A stretch of 64,000 nucleotides of DNA from positions 5,000 through 68,999 of the forward strand of contig CAZXDP010000009.1 of assembly GCA_964639255.1 (NCBI GenBank). The letters are read 5' to 3'. The position numbers and the translations under genes are program-made. The notes under the pieces are model-generated. The model searched no databases, was not told the DNA's origin, and saw only the letters and a list, made by a program, of their open reading frames with translations. Source of the stretch: NZQO01 sp964639255. GTDB lineage: Bacteria > Bacteroidota > Bacteroidia > Flavobacteriales > Flavobacteriaceae. Positions 26,695 to 35,001 of the stretch are shown piece after piece (position 1 is the stretch's first letter; the number at the start of each line of letters is the position of its first letter).

Positions 26695-27978
26695 TCACCC
26701 TATGCCATCGCGTAGCCTGCCAATATCGTATTGTGAAGCGAAGCTGTCTTCAGCATCTTTGGTGAGGTGCTTCAACTCTTCTTTCACGGCCTCGCGATAG
26801 GCCTCATTTTGGCTTGGCGATTGTTTAAGGTAATTAAGCATCCACAGTAATTTCTGCACAATTACGGGATCGTGCTTGCAATAGGTGCGAAGCGATGCCA
26901 TACTATGGTAGAGCAGTTCCTTAAAAGGTACAATGCAAATCTTTACAAAGGCCGTATCCTCACTTACCAATATTCCAGTATCCCGTTTCCGCATTCGTAG
27001 CGCAAACAGTTCAGTAAGATAATCGATGGCATTTATGGCCGTACCAGGATCGTTAACGCCGGGGGACATCGCCTTTACCGCGATTTCGGTTATTTGCTTA
27101 AACGCCAGTACGTAATTGTCGCTCACCAATTCACCACGCGCAAAATTAATATTGGAGAGAATATCGGCTAGGGTTTCATCGTCCAATTCCTTTTCAGATT
27201 TGATAAATGGGACATTTGGGAGCACATACATCCCCTTCGGTATGGTTACAAAAAGTTTCGACTCTGCATTCTTTGCGATGGTGATGAGGTTCTTAAATGA
27301 TATATTCTGAAAATATCCGCTTTCATTACTTGGATAAGCATGCCAAGAGTCGGTGTCGGGAAAGTTATCCAACGTATCAGAATTTTTAGTAGATTCTTCT
27401 TCAATGATATATTCCAACCTGGTTCTCGAGGTATGGTAAATGTTATCCAAGATGTTGTTTATTTGGATACTCTGCGAAATGTTGTGGATAAAGTAGATGA
27501 ACAGGCACAGGCACATGATGGTTAAGGCAATGCCCAACAAAATGGAGAGGCCCGGCAGGCTGAATTTCTTATCATTTGGTTCTACCGAAAATAATGTGAA
27601 GATATTGTACAATATCGTCGCGAGATAGGCGCCCAAGATTATTTGGTGGCGCTTGTCTGATATAAGTCCGGGCAATAACCGCGGTGAGAAATTGCTCGAA
27701 GCTTGGCTTAGCAACAGCATTACCATGGAAAAACTGAATACCATCATGGAAATGAGTCCGCCGATGCACGCGCTAAGCACGGTAAGGGCCGTATCGCCAT
27801 CTTCCAACACCAGTTGAGGCACATTTTCAAGCAAGCGGTTGCTTATGCCGCTGGCTTCTATGGCGGTCATGATAAAGGTGAGGAAAAAGCCTACTAAGGC
27901 GAGAAACGTAGGGTAGAAGGCAATTTTGCTCTTTATAGTATTGAAAAAGGCAATAAGTTTAATGTACAGTTGTTTCAT
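26695..27978 (-). CDS. DUF2254 family membrane protein
   Basis: A 427-residue inner-membrane protein with about four N-terminal hydrophobic segments (residues about 20-160) and a soluble C-terminal half. SMMVFSFSMVMLLLSQASSNFSPRLL and the later KAMSPGVNDPGTAINAIDYL, each read as separate motifs, are characteristic of the DUF2254 family. Its function is not known. It is transcribed alone away from a 700-bp gene-poor region. Confidence 0.85.
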   Translation of the reverse strand: MKQLYIKLIAFFNTIKSKIAFYPTFLALVGFFLTFIMTAIEASGISNRLLENVPQLVLEDGDTALTVLSACIGGLISMMVFSFSMVMLLLSQASSNFSPRLLPGLISDKRHQIILGAYLATILYNIFTLFSVEPNDKKFSLPGLSILLGIALTIMCLCLFIYFIHNISQSIQINNILDNIYHTSRTRLEYIIEEESTKNSDTLDNFPDTDSWHAYPSNESGYFQNISFKNLITIAKNAESKLFVTIPKGMYVLPNVPFIKSEKELDDETLADILSNINFARGELVSDNYVLAFKQITEIAVKAMSPGVNDPGTAINAIDYLTELFALRMRKRDTGILVSEDTAFVKICIVPFKELLYHSMASLRTYCKHDPVIVQKLLWMLNYLKQSPSQNEAYREAVKEELKHLTKDAEDSFASQYDIGRLRDGIG

Positions 27979-28483
27979 CTGGAAGGACTTGGCTTCTATA
28001 AAAATAACCCCATTCCCATTTCTTTTTCTTAAAATTGAATTAAATATAGCGAATAGACTGACTCCTTGACAGACAACGATATGATTTTCAAGACGTAATG
28101 GCCTGTTGTATGGTTCGGCTTCTTTTTTGTTATTATTCTTCAGAATCTGATGGGAAAAAACAGGTAAGAGATGTACAATAAAGTGCTAGGAATTTAGTTA
28201 CTAATAGAAACACATAATTACCCTTTTTTTTAAAAGGTGTTTTTACTGAAAATAGATGGATGTGCCTAATTATGAAAACTTTAGCATTCCGTAGGATCGT
28301 ATTCAGGAAAAAAGAACGAATTTTGTATTTAAGCTTAAAGTACCTAGTTTAAAGACGAATTAGAGTATTGTTGAAATAGAAGGGGGAGATGCTAACAGTC
28401 TCTTCTTCGATGAAAAAAAGGAATTTGAAAAAGTTGCAGAAAATTCTGTCATTTTATATGAAAAGAATTTAATTTTGCCGACT

Positions 28484-28681
28484 TATTAAAAGATTTGTCC
28501 TAGCCAAAATTTACAGTGTGAAGCTATTACAGCAAGGTATGAATAGAGGGGGTTAGGAGTAGAGTTGTTTAGTAAAGAAAAGAAAGCATTAAAGAGAATG
28601 GTTGAGATTTCATAATTGAAATTTAATTTGGTTAGTTAGTTGAAACGACCGCGTGCTACTCAATCGGTACGCGGTTTTTTT
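28484..28681 (+). ncRNA. Candidate small RNA
   Basis: Defined only by a -7-like box (TAATTTTG, 28470-28477) and the terminator ending at 28681. There is no -33 box of quality upstream and I do not recognise the sequence as 6S, tmRNA, RNase P or SRP RNA. Confidence 0.2.
28648..28681 (+). terminator. Strong + strand terminator without an upstream gene
   Basis: ACCGCGT (28648-28654) pairs with ACGCGGT (28669-28675), followed by seven T. The T-run is only on the + strand, so it does not serve the convergent rluF gene whose stop lies at 28691. Confidence 0.8.
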
Positions 28682-28690
28682 GTGTCCAAG

Positions 28691-29476
28691 CTAGCGACCG
28701 CGCCGGCGCTTCCCAACTGTTCGTTGTTGTGTTCTTTGCGCTTGGGGTACATTTTTCGAGCCGCTTACGGCGTCTTTGAGTCCTTGTAGTTCTTTCGCTG
28801 TCAAATTCCGCCATTCGCCCACTTTCAAATCCTCTAGCCCTATGTTCATAATTCGAATGCGTTTCAAGGAAACTACTTCGTACCCCAAATACTCGCACAT
28901 TCGCCTAATTTGCCTGTTAAGGCCCTGCACCAATACAATCCGGAACACAAACCGACTCAATTGCTCTACTTCGCACCGTTTGGTCGTGGTTTGCAATTCT
29001 TCCAGATAGATACCGCTGCCCATACGCAGCACAAAATCTTGGGTAACGGGTCGGTCTACCCTAACAATGTATTCTTTTTCGTGGTCATTGCCAGCCCGTA
29101 AAATCTTGTTTACGATATCGCCATCGTTGGTCATTAGCAAAAGCCCCTCACTAGGCTTGTCCAACCTGCCCACGTGAAAGATGCGCTCTTTATGATTTAT
29201 GAAGTCTACCACGTTGCCCTCAACGCGCCTATCGGTGGTACATGTAATGCCCACGGGTTTGTTGAGCTTGATGTACACCAAATTTTCATTTTCGGTGATA
29301 AGTTTACCATCTACCCGTACCTCATCTTCTGGCATGGCGCGATCCCCCAATGTCGCTACCATTCCGTTTATGGTAACCTTGCCTTGTTCTATAAGTGTAT
29401 CGGCCTTTCGGCGAGAGCAGTAGCCACTATCGCTAATCGCTTTGTTTATCCTAACCGAGTCTGGGTGATGTTCCAT
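28691..29476 (-). CDS. rluF: 23S rRNA pseudouridine synthase RluF-like
   Basis: A 261-residue RsuA/RluB/RluE/RluF family enzyme. An N-terminal S4 RNA-binding domain (INKAISDSGYCSRRKADTLI) is followed by the catalytic domain with the active aspartate in GRLDKPSEGLLLMTND (about residue 101) and VQGLNRQIRRMCEYLGYEV near residue 180. NKILRAGNDHEKEYIVRVD and the LKRIRIMNI segment match RluF of Escherichia coli better than RsuA or RluB, so U2604 of 23S rRNA is the likely target. The C-terminal 30 residues are basic and rich in Gln and Arg. A -7 box lies just before the start. Confidence 0.87.
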   Translation of the reverse strand: MEHHPDSVRINKAISDSGYCSRRKADTLIEQGKVTINGMVATLGDRAMPEDEVRVDGKLITENENLVYIKLNKPVGITCTTDRRVEGNVVDFINHKERIFHVGRLDKPSEGLLLMTNDGDIVNKILRAGNDHEKEYIVRVDRPVTQDFVLRMGSGIYLEELQTTTKRCEVEQLSRFVFRIVLVQGLNRQIRRMCEYLGYEVVSLKRIRIMNIGLEDLKVGEWRNLTAKELQGLKDAVSGSKNVPQAQRTQQRTVGKRRRGR

Positions 29477-29481
29477 AGCGA

Positions 29482-29489
29482 CAAAGATA
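29482..29489 (-). promoter_or_regulatory. Putative -7 box for rluF
   Basis: The - strand reads TATCTTTG, a full match to TAnnTTTG, ending only 5 nt before the rluF ATG. If used, the transcript would have almost no leader. Confidence 0.5.
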
Positions 29490-29566
29490 CAAATTGTTCA
29501 ACCGTTAAACTTCCTTTAAAAAGTTGAACGGCCCCGGTAATTATCATAATTTCCGAAAAAAAAGAT

Positions 29567-31093
29567 ATGGCTGTATTGGGTTCCATCATTAAAGGTGCGA
29601 TTGAATTGCGCGATACGTTGGTTTCGGAAGATTCTCCCGTAGTCGCACAGGAAAAGGTACTTCAGAAATTGTTGGAAAAAGCCAAGGAAACCGCCTTCGG
29701 AACGTTTTATGAATTTGATAAAATCCTAGCGTCCGCTTCTCCTGCCAAGACGTATGCCGAAACCGTTCCCTACCACGATTACAACCAAATGACACAGCGC
29801 TGGTGGCACCGGGTACACGATGGTGCCGAAAATATTACCTGGCCAGGAAAGCCTACCTATTTTGCGCTGAGCAGCGGTACCACGGGCTCGAGCAGCAAGC
29901 GCATACCTGTCACCGATGCTATGATAGATGCCATACGAACCACCGGTATCAAGCAGGTAGGGGCTCTTTCTAATTTCGACCTTCCTTCCGATTTTTTCGA
30001 AAAGGAGATTATGATGTTGGGAAGTTCTACCAACCTTGAGAATCGCGATGAATTTAAAGAGGGTGAAATAAGCGGAATTAGCGCCAGTAACATCCCTTTT
30101 TGGTTTCGCGGCTACTATAAGCCGGGCGAGGATATTGCCAAGATAGACGATTGGGACGAGCGGGTACAGACCATCGCCGAACGAGCTGGCGATTGGGATA
30201 TTGGTGCCTTAAGTGGTATTCCCTCATGGATGGAACTTATGATGAAAAAAGTGATAGACTATAACAACTTAGAGACCATTCATGATATTTGGCCCAACCT
30301 TCAGGTGTATACCAGCGGTGGCGTGGCCTTTCAGCCGTATGAGCGAAGTTTCTCCAAATTGCTCGCGCGTCCCATCACCGTCATCGATACCTATTTGGCC
30401 TCCGAAGGGTTTTTGGCCTTTCAGCAACGGCCCGATACTACCGCTATGAAGTTGGTGACCGACAACGGCATTTACTTTGAATTTGTTCCCTTTGATCCAG
30501 ATTATATCAACCAAGATGGAAGCTTGCGCCAAGATGCACCATCAATAACATTGGCTAATGTGGAAGCAGATAAGGACTACGTCCTGCTTATTTCCACCGT
30601 ATCCGGCGCCTGGCGATATCTGATTGGCGATACCATTGCCTTTACCGATATTGAAAAGGCCGAGATAAAAATAACCGGTCGCACCAAATTCTTCTTAAAT
30701 GTAGTAGGTTCGCAACTGTCTGTAAACAAGATGGAAACTGCCCTTAGAAAACTGGAATCTGAATTCGATATAGAAATACCCGAGTTTACCCTATCGGCCG
30801 TAAAAATCGATGGGGAGTTCCACCACCATTGGTATTTGGGAACCACCGGTGACATACCCGAAGAGCGTTTGGCGCAATCGCTTGACGCGCATTTAAAGGA
30901 GGCCAATAAAAACTACAGGGTAGCCCGTGGCAAGGCGTTGAAAGGGGTTAAGGTGAGCAAGGTGGCACCCAGCGTATTTTATGATTGGAACGAGCGAAAT
31001 AAAAAGAAAGGCGGACAGGTGAAAATGGAACAGGTGATGGATGAGGAGCAATTTGCGCAGTGGGAGGCTTTCGTCAATGAGGAACAGTCTTAG
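29567..31093 (+). CDS. GH3 auxin-responsive promoter family protein
   Basis: A 508-residue member of the GH3 branch of the adenylate-forming (ANL) superfamily. FALSSGTTGSSSKRIPV near residue 101 is the ATP-binding P-loop, and YLASEGFLAFQQR, YLIGDTIAF and ITGRTKFFLNVVGSQLS follow in GH3 order. Plant GH3 enzymes conjugate acyl acids to amino acids; bacterial members are presumed acyl-amido synthetases, but the substrate here is unknown. Its last 20 bp overlap the end of a convergent gene. Confidence 0.9.
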   Translation: MAVLGSIIKGAIELRDTLVSEDSPVVAQEKVLQKLLEKAKETAFGTFYEFDKILASASPAKTYAETVPYHDYNQMTQRWWHRVHDGAENITWPGKPTYFALSSGTTGSSSKRIPVTDAMIDAIRTTGIKQVGALSNFDLPSDFFEKEIMMLGSSTNLENRDEFKEGEISGISASNIPFWFRGYYKPGEDIAKIDDWDERVQTIAERAGDWDIGALSGIPSWMELMMKKVIDYNNLETIHDIWPNLQVYTSGGVAFQPYERSFSKLLARPITVIDTYLASEGFLAFQQRPDTTAMKLVTDNGIYFEFVPFDPDYINQDGSLRQDAPSITLANVEADKDYVLLISTVSGAWRYLIGDTIAFTDIEKAEIKITGRTKFFLNVVGSQLSVNKMETALRKLESEFDIEIPEFTLSAVKIDGEFHHHWYLGTTGDIPEERLAQSLDAHLKEANKNYRVARGKALKGVKVSKVAPSVFYDWNERNKKKGGQVKMEQVMDEEQFAQWEAFVNEEQS

Positions 31094-31730
31094 CTGCTTC
31101 TTTCAATTTTCCTTTTTGGATGAGTTCCATCACCTCTTCTGGGGACATATAGAACGAGCGGATGCGCCTTTTGTATTTTTCTGAAATGGCCGCGTGGTCT
31201 AAAATAAAATTCTTGGTTTTCAAAATATAATCTCCCATCCCGTGGGAAATGGCGTAGAGGTCTGCCGTACGTTCCACTTCTTTGATATGGGCTGGGGAAA
31301 AAAGGTATTTTATTCCGAAGAAAAGCATGCCCGCACTACTGCGCTCGCGGTAGTCCAACACATGCCCCAACTCGTGTCCCAACCAGCCAATAATTACGTC
31401 GCTTGGAATGTCGTCTATGGAAAACTCCTCCTCCTCGATTTGTATGGTGCGACTCATCAAGATAATATAGGCCCTGTTCTGCTTCGGCTTAAAGAAACTT
31501 CCCCAAGTTGGTTGGGCCTGCATGGTCGACTTCTGTATGTTGTCCTTAAACTTAAAGGTGATTTCTGTATCCTTCAACTCTGGAAAATAACGTAGCGCGC
31601 TTATCGCTTCCGCATAGATCGAATGGGGAATGGTTTTGTTTTCGAGGTTGATTTCTTGGGCGTGCATCATAGAACCCATAAAATACAAAAATAGAAAGAG
31701 GCGATATGTTAATGGGAAGGTAATTCTCAA
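31074..31730 (-). CDS. Putative secreted zinc metallopeptidase (HExxH)
   Basis: A 218-residue protein with a signal peptide-like N-terminus (LFLFLYFMGSMMHAQ) and an HELGH motif at residues 119-123, in IIGWLGHELGHVLDYRERS, typical of a zincin metallopeptidase helix. A second helix, EVERTADLYAISHGMG, supplies a Glu-x2-Ala-Asp pattern that may give the third zinc ligand. The start is a TTG at 31730, two bases after the uvrB stop; a later ATG would lose the signal peptide. It is probably cotranscribed with uvrB. Its targets are unknown. Confidence 0.75.
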   Translation of the reverse strand: MRITFPLTYRLFLFLYFMGSMMHAQEINLENKTIPHSIYAEAISALRYFPELKDTEITFKFKDNIQKSTMQAQPTWGSFFKPKQNRAYIILMSRTIQIEEEEFSIDDIPSDVIIGWLGHELGHVLDYRERSSAGMLFFGIKYLFSPAHIKEVERTADLYAISHGMGDYILKTKNFILDHAAISEKYKRRIRSFYMSPEEVMELIQKGKLKEAAKTVPH

Positions 31731-31732
31731 TG

Positions 31733-33733
31733 CTATTCCACCTCCTCGAGCTGTTTCTGAAAGCTCTTTATTTTATCCCGTAGCTTGGCGGCCATCATAA
31801 AATCAAGTTCCTTGGCGGCTTTCTCCATTTCCTTTCGGGTATCTCTAATTTTTTTCTCTAGTTGCGGTTTGGTGAGGTATTCGTTCTCGGGCTCAGCGGC
31901 AAGTGTCTCTGCCGTGTCGAAAGTAAACCGCTCGGTCTTTTTCTTGGTAAGCGCATTTTCCATCGATTTCACAATGGCTTTAGGCTGAATGTTATGTTCG
32001 GTATTGTAGGCGATTTGCTTTTCGCGCCTATATTCGGTTTCATCTATGGTGGCCTGCATGCTCTGGGTAATTTTATCGGCATACATAATGGCTCGTCCAT
32101 TAATGTGTCGTGCGGCACGGCCCACCGTCTGGGTTAGTGAGCGGTTGCTTCGCAGAAATCCTTCTTTATCGGCATCTAAGATCGCCACTAATGACACTTC
32201 TGGCAAGTCTAAGCCTTCCCGTAATAAATTAACACCTACCAATACATCGAATAGCCCAAGGCGCAAATCCTGCATAATCTCTACCCGTTCGAGGGTATCC
32301 ACATCACTATGGATATAGCGGCAGCGAATTTGAATACGGGTGAGGTATTTGGTAAGCTCCTCGGCCATACGTTTTGTAAGGGTGGTTACCAGTACCCGTT
32401 CGTCCTTCTCCACGCGAAGTTGAATCTCTTCCAACAGGTCGTCGATTTGATTTAGGCTGGGGCGCACTTCAATGGGAGGGTCTAATAAACCGGTAGGACG
32501 TATAATTTGCTCTACATAAACGCCACCGCTTTTCTCAAGCTCATAGTCTGCCGGTGTCGCACTCACGTAGATCACCTGATTTTGAAGTGCTTCAAATTCC
32601 TCAAATTTAAGCGGCCGGTTGTCCATCGCAGCCGGCAATCGAAATCCATATTCTACCAAGTTTTCCTTACGGCTGCGATCCCCGCCGTACATAGCGCCCA
32701 CCTGTGGAATGGACACATGGCTCTCGTCGACAACCATCAGGTAATCATCGGGAAAATAATCGAGCAGACAGAAGGGGCGGGTGCCGGGCAGACGGCGATC
32801 CAAGTATCGGGAATAGTTTTCGATACCACTGCAATAGCCAAGCTCACGTATCATCTCTAGGTCAAAATTGGTTCGCTCTTCCAGTCGTTTGGCCTCCAAA
32901 GGCTTCCCAATTTCCTTGAAATAATCAATCTGCTTAACCAAATCGTTTTGTATCTCCCGAATAGCGCCCTGCAGTACGTCGGGAGAGGTAACAAACATAT
33001 TGGCGGGATAAATGTTGAGCCGATCGTATTTTTCGATTACTTTGTTGGTCTGCGGATTGAAAGCTTCGATCTCCTCGATTTCGTCACCGAAAAAATGAAC
33101 TCTGAAGGCATCATCGGCATAGCCAGGGTAGATGTCCACCGTGTCTCCCTTTATCCTGAACCTCCCATTGTGGAACTCTCCCTCGGTACGGGCATAAAGG
33201 CTTTGTACCAACCGATGCAGCAGTTTGGTGCGGGCCAAGGTTTGTCCCTGTGAGAGACTTATAACATTCTTCTGAAACTCTATTGGGTTTCCAATTCCAT
33301 AAAGGCATGAAACCGACGCTACCACCAACACATCGCGCCGGCCCGATAAGAGGGAAGAGGTGGTACTCAACCGCAGCTTTTCTATTTCCTCATTAATGGA
33401 AAGATCTTTTTCAATATAGGTGCCGCTGGTAGGAATATACGCTTCGGGCTGGTAATAGTCATAGTACGATACGAAGTATTCGATGGCATTGTTTGGAAAA
33501 AACTGCTTGAACTCTGAGTACAACTGTGCGGCCAAAGTCTTGTTGTGGGCCAGCACCAGCGTAGGCTTCTGTACTTGCTCCACCACGTTCGCCACCGTAA
33601 AGGTTTTTCCGCTACCGGTTACGCCCAGAAGGGTCTGGTATTTTTCATTGGCCAGCAATCCGTTGGCCAACGACTCAATCGCCTGGGGCTGGTCGCCCGT
33701 GGGGCTAAAATTGGAAACAATGTTGAATTTCAT
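31733..33733 (-). CDS. uvrB: Excinuclease ABC subunit B
   Basis: A 666-residue nucleotide excision repair protein that verifies damage delivered by UvrA and recruits UvrC. Walker A GVTGSGKT (about residues 37-44), the DNA-binding beta-hairpin YYDYYQPEAYIP (about 90), the helicase motifs LRLGLFDVLVGVNLLREGLDLPEVSL and QTVGRAARHINGR, and a C-terminal UVR domain that binds UvrC. The length is that of the family. Confidence 0.97.
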   Translation of the reverse strand: MKFNIVSNFSPTGDQPQAIESLANGLLANEKYQTLLGVTGSGKTFTVANVVEQVQKPTLVLAHNKTLAAQLYSEFKQFFPNNAIEYFVSYYDYYQPEAYIPTSGTYIEKDLSINEEIEKLRLSTTSSLLSGRRDVLVVASVSCLYGIGNPIEFQKNVISLSQGQTLARTKLLHRLVQSLYARTEGEFHNGRFRIKGDTVDIYPGYADDAFRVHFFGDEIEEIEAFNPQTNKVIEKYDRLNIYPANMFVTSPDVLQGAIREIQNDLVKQIDYFKEIGKPLEAKRLEERTNFDLEMIRELGYCSGIENYSRYLDRRLPGTRPFCLLDYFPDDYLMVVDESHVSIPQVGAMYGGDRSRKENLVEYGFRLPAAMDNRPLKFEEFEALQNQVIYVSATPADYELEKSGGVYVEQIIRPTGLLDPPIEVRPSLNQIDDLLEEIQLRVEKDERVLVTTLTKRMAEELTKYLTRIQIRCRYIHSDVDTLERVEIMQDLRLGLFDVLVGVNLLREGLDLPEVSLVAILDADKEGFLRSNRSLTQTVGRAARHINGRAIMYADKITQSMQATIDETEYRREKQIAYNTEHNIQPKAIVKSMENALTKKKTERFTFDTAETLAAEPENEYLTKPQLEKKIRDTRKEMEKAAKELDFMMAAKLRDKIKSFQKQLEEVE

Positions 33734-33987
33734 AGCGTTGGCAAAAATACTGAAAATTTGAGTAGGAAATCTTCAAACTCCATACCAAGAAATCCATTCA
33801 GAAACGATTACCGACCGTTATAGATGGTATAATTCAACTCATGTCGATCATTTTTGTATCGTTTCAGAAGAAAGCTTCAAAAACGCTGTATAAAATATCA
33901 CATCTATGAAACGCTTTCCGTAGTATTTCAGCAACATAAAAATACTTTAACGTATAGCAAATAGACGTAAAATGGCACTAGTGGGTT
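33734..33987. other. Gap between uvrB and the sprF-like gene
   Basis: 254 bp without a gene. Apart from the uvrB -7 box and an 8-bp palindrome CACTAGTG near the sprF stop (about 33976), I see nothing in it. Confidence 0.5.
33742..33749 (-). promoter_or_regulatory. Putative -7 box for uvrB
   Basis: TATTTTTG on the - strand, 8 nt before the ATG; a TTTG at 33774-33777 gives a -33 element with a rather long 24-nt spacer. The leader would be only a few bases. Confidence 0.4.
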
Positions 33988-34962
33988 TTATTTTCTTCTC
34001 TTATTGTTCCCCACGGTGCACGGACAATCGCTTAACCCTTGTAAGAGATCTAGCCCTAGGGTTACCGAATGTGTTCCCGAATTGTACGCCGAAAGCTCAT
34101 TGGTGGTTAAAATATAGGAATAGGAGAAATAGAATATCGATTTTTTGAATCCCACCATTGGGCCAATGTTGAGAGGCTTCAGGAATTGATCGTTAAGAAA
34201 GCGATAGGAAGCGCCTACCCAAAAGTAATCGTCGTAACTGTTGAATTTTCTGTACTTAAGGTTCAAATCGGTGCTGGATCGTTGGTCGCTCACGAAGAAT
34301 TGGGTGAACAAGGAAGGCTCCCACTGCGAATAGTTATCGGCATCGATCACATATCCCGTATACACTTGCAGATTGAGCAGGTTATTGGGTTCAAATCCGG
34401 TAAAATCATCGATTTCCTTCGGCAAAATGTTATTGGCGTTGAAACTGAGATATGCTTTTTGGATCCTGTACAGGAAGCCTACATCAAAATTAACATTGGT
34501 GACCGCCCGGTCATCGACAATGCTAGGGTCGACGATGGGGATATCGTAGGTAGGCTCAAAGTTTTCGATATCGATTCTAAAATTGTTCATATTGAATGAC
34601 AGGCCCAAGGACAGGTATTGTTTCGATTTATAATCCAATATTAAGTGGTGCGCATACGATACCTTAAATCCTTGTTGCCTCGTGTTTCCATTTCTGTCGT
34701 TATAAAGTGAGAGGCCTGCCCCAGAGCGGCTGGCGATGCGTGCATCGACATAAAGGGCTTGATTGTCTGGAGCATCTTTAATGCCTACCCACTGGGTAAG
34801 GCCATTTACACGGGTTCTAAAATTATCGCCAATACCGGCAAAGGTTGGGGAAACTACAAAGTCACTATCGGCGAGATACTGAGTAAACACAGGCAAATTC
34901 AACTCTTGCGAAGTTGCCTGTGCCACCACGAGTAACACTATATATTTGATTAGATTTTTCAT
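33988..34962 (-). CDS. sprF: PorP/SprF family type IX secretion outer-membrane protein
   Basis: A 324-residue outer-membrane beta-barrel with signal peptide (LIKYIVLLVVAQATSQ). LPVFTQYLADSDFVVSPTFAGIGD followed by LYNDRNGNTRQQGFKVSYAHHL, in separate blocks, is the PorP/SprF pattern. It ends in KRRK after a CPCTVGNNK tail. SprF-type proteins are needed for secretion or surface attachment of the SprB adhesin; its position 39 bp after the giant adhesin gene is the same as sprF after sprB in Flavobacterium johnsoniae (recalled). It is the last gene of the operon. Confidence 0.85.
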   Translation of the reverse strand: MKNLIKYIVLLVVAQATSQELNLPVFTQYLADSDFVVSPTFAGIGDNFRTRVNGLTQWVGIKDAPDNQALYVDARIASRSGAGLSLYNDRNGNTRQQGFKVSYAHHLILDYKSKQYLSLGLSFNMNNFRIDIENFEPTYDIPIVDPSIVDDRAVTNVNFDVGFLYRIQKAYLSFNANNILPKEIDDFTGFEPNNLLNLQVYTGYVIDADNYSQWEPSLFTQFFVSDQRSSTDLNLKYRKFNSYDDYFWVGASYRFLNDQFLKPLNIGPMVGFKKSIFYFSYSYILTTNELSAYNSGTHSVTLGLDLLQGLSDCPCTVGNNKRRK

Positions 34963-35001
34963 GAATGCGTAATTTAAGTTAGGTTAAGTGGTGTCTCATT
35001 T

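Larger units (their letters stand above)
27979..28690. other. Gene-poor AT-rich region, 712 bp
   Basis: No convincing gene. Two things stand out. First, an uninterrupted + strand frame without a start codon at 28364-28489 translates to a protein-like C-terminal sequence (IEGGDANSLFFDEKKEF, ending NLILPTY), preceded in frame by a TAG; this may be the remnant of a decayed gene. Second, a strong + strand terminator at 28648-28681 has no gene before it. TAATTTTG at 28470-28477 matches the -7 consensus, so a non-coding transcript of about 200 nt ending at that terminator is possible. Confidence 0.5.

Noticed and set aside
28272..28352. 26-codon frame beginning MKTLAFRR
   Set aside because: Too short, no ribosome site, no conservation evidence; probably chance in an AT-rich gap.
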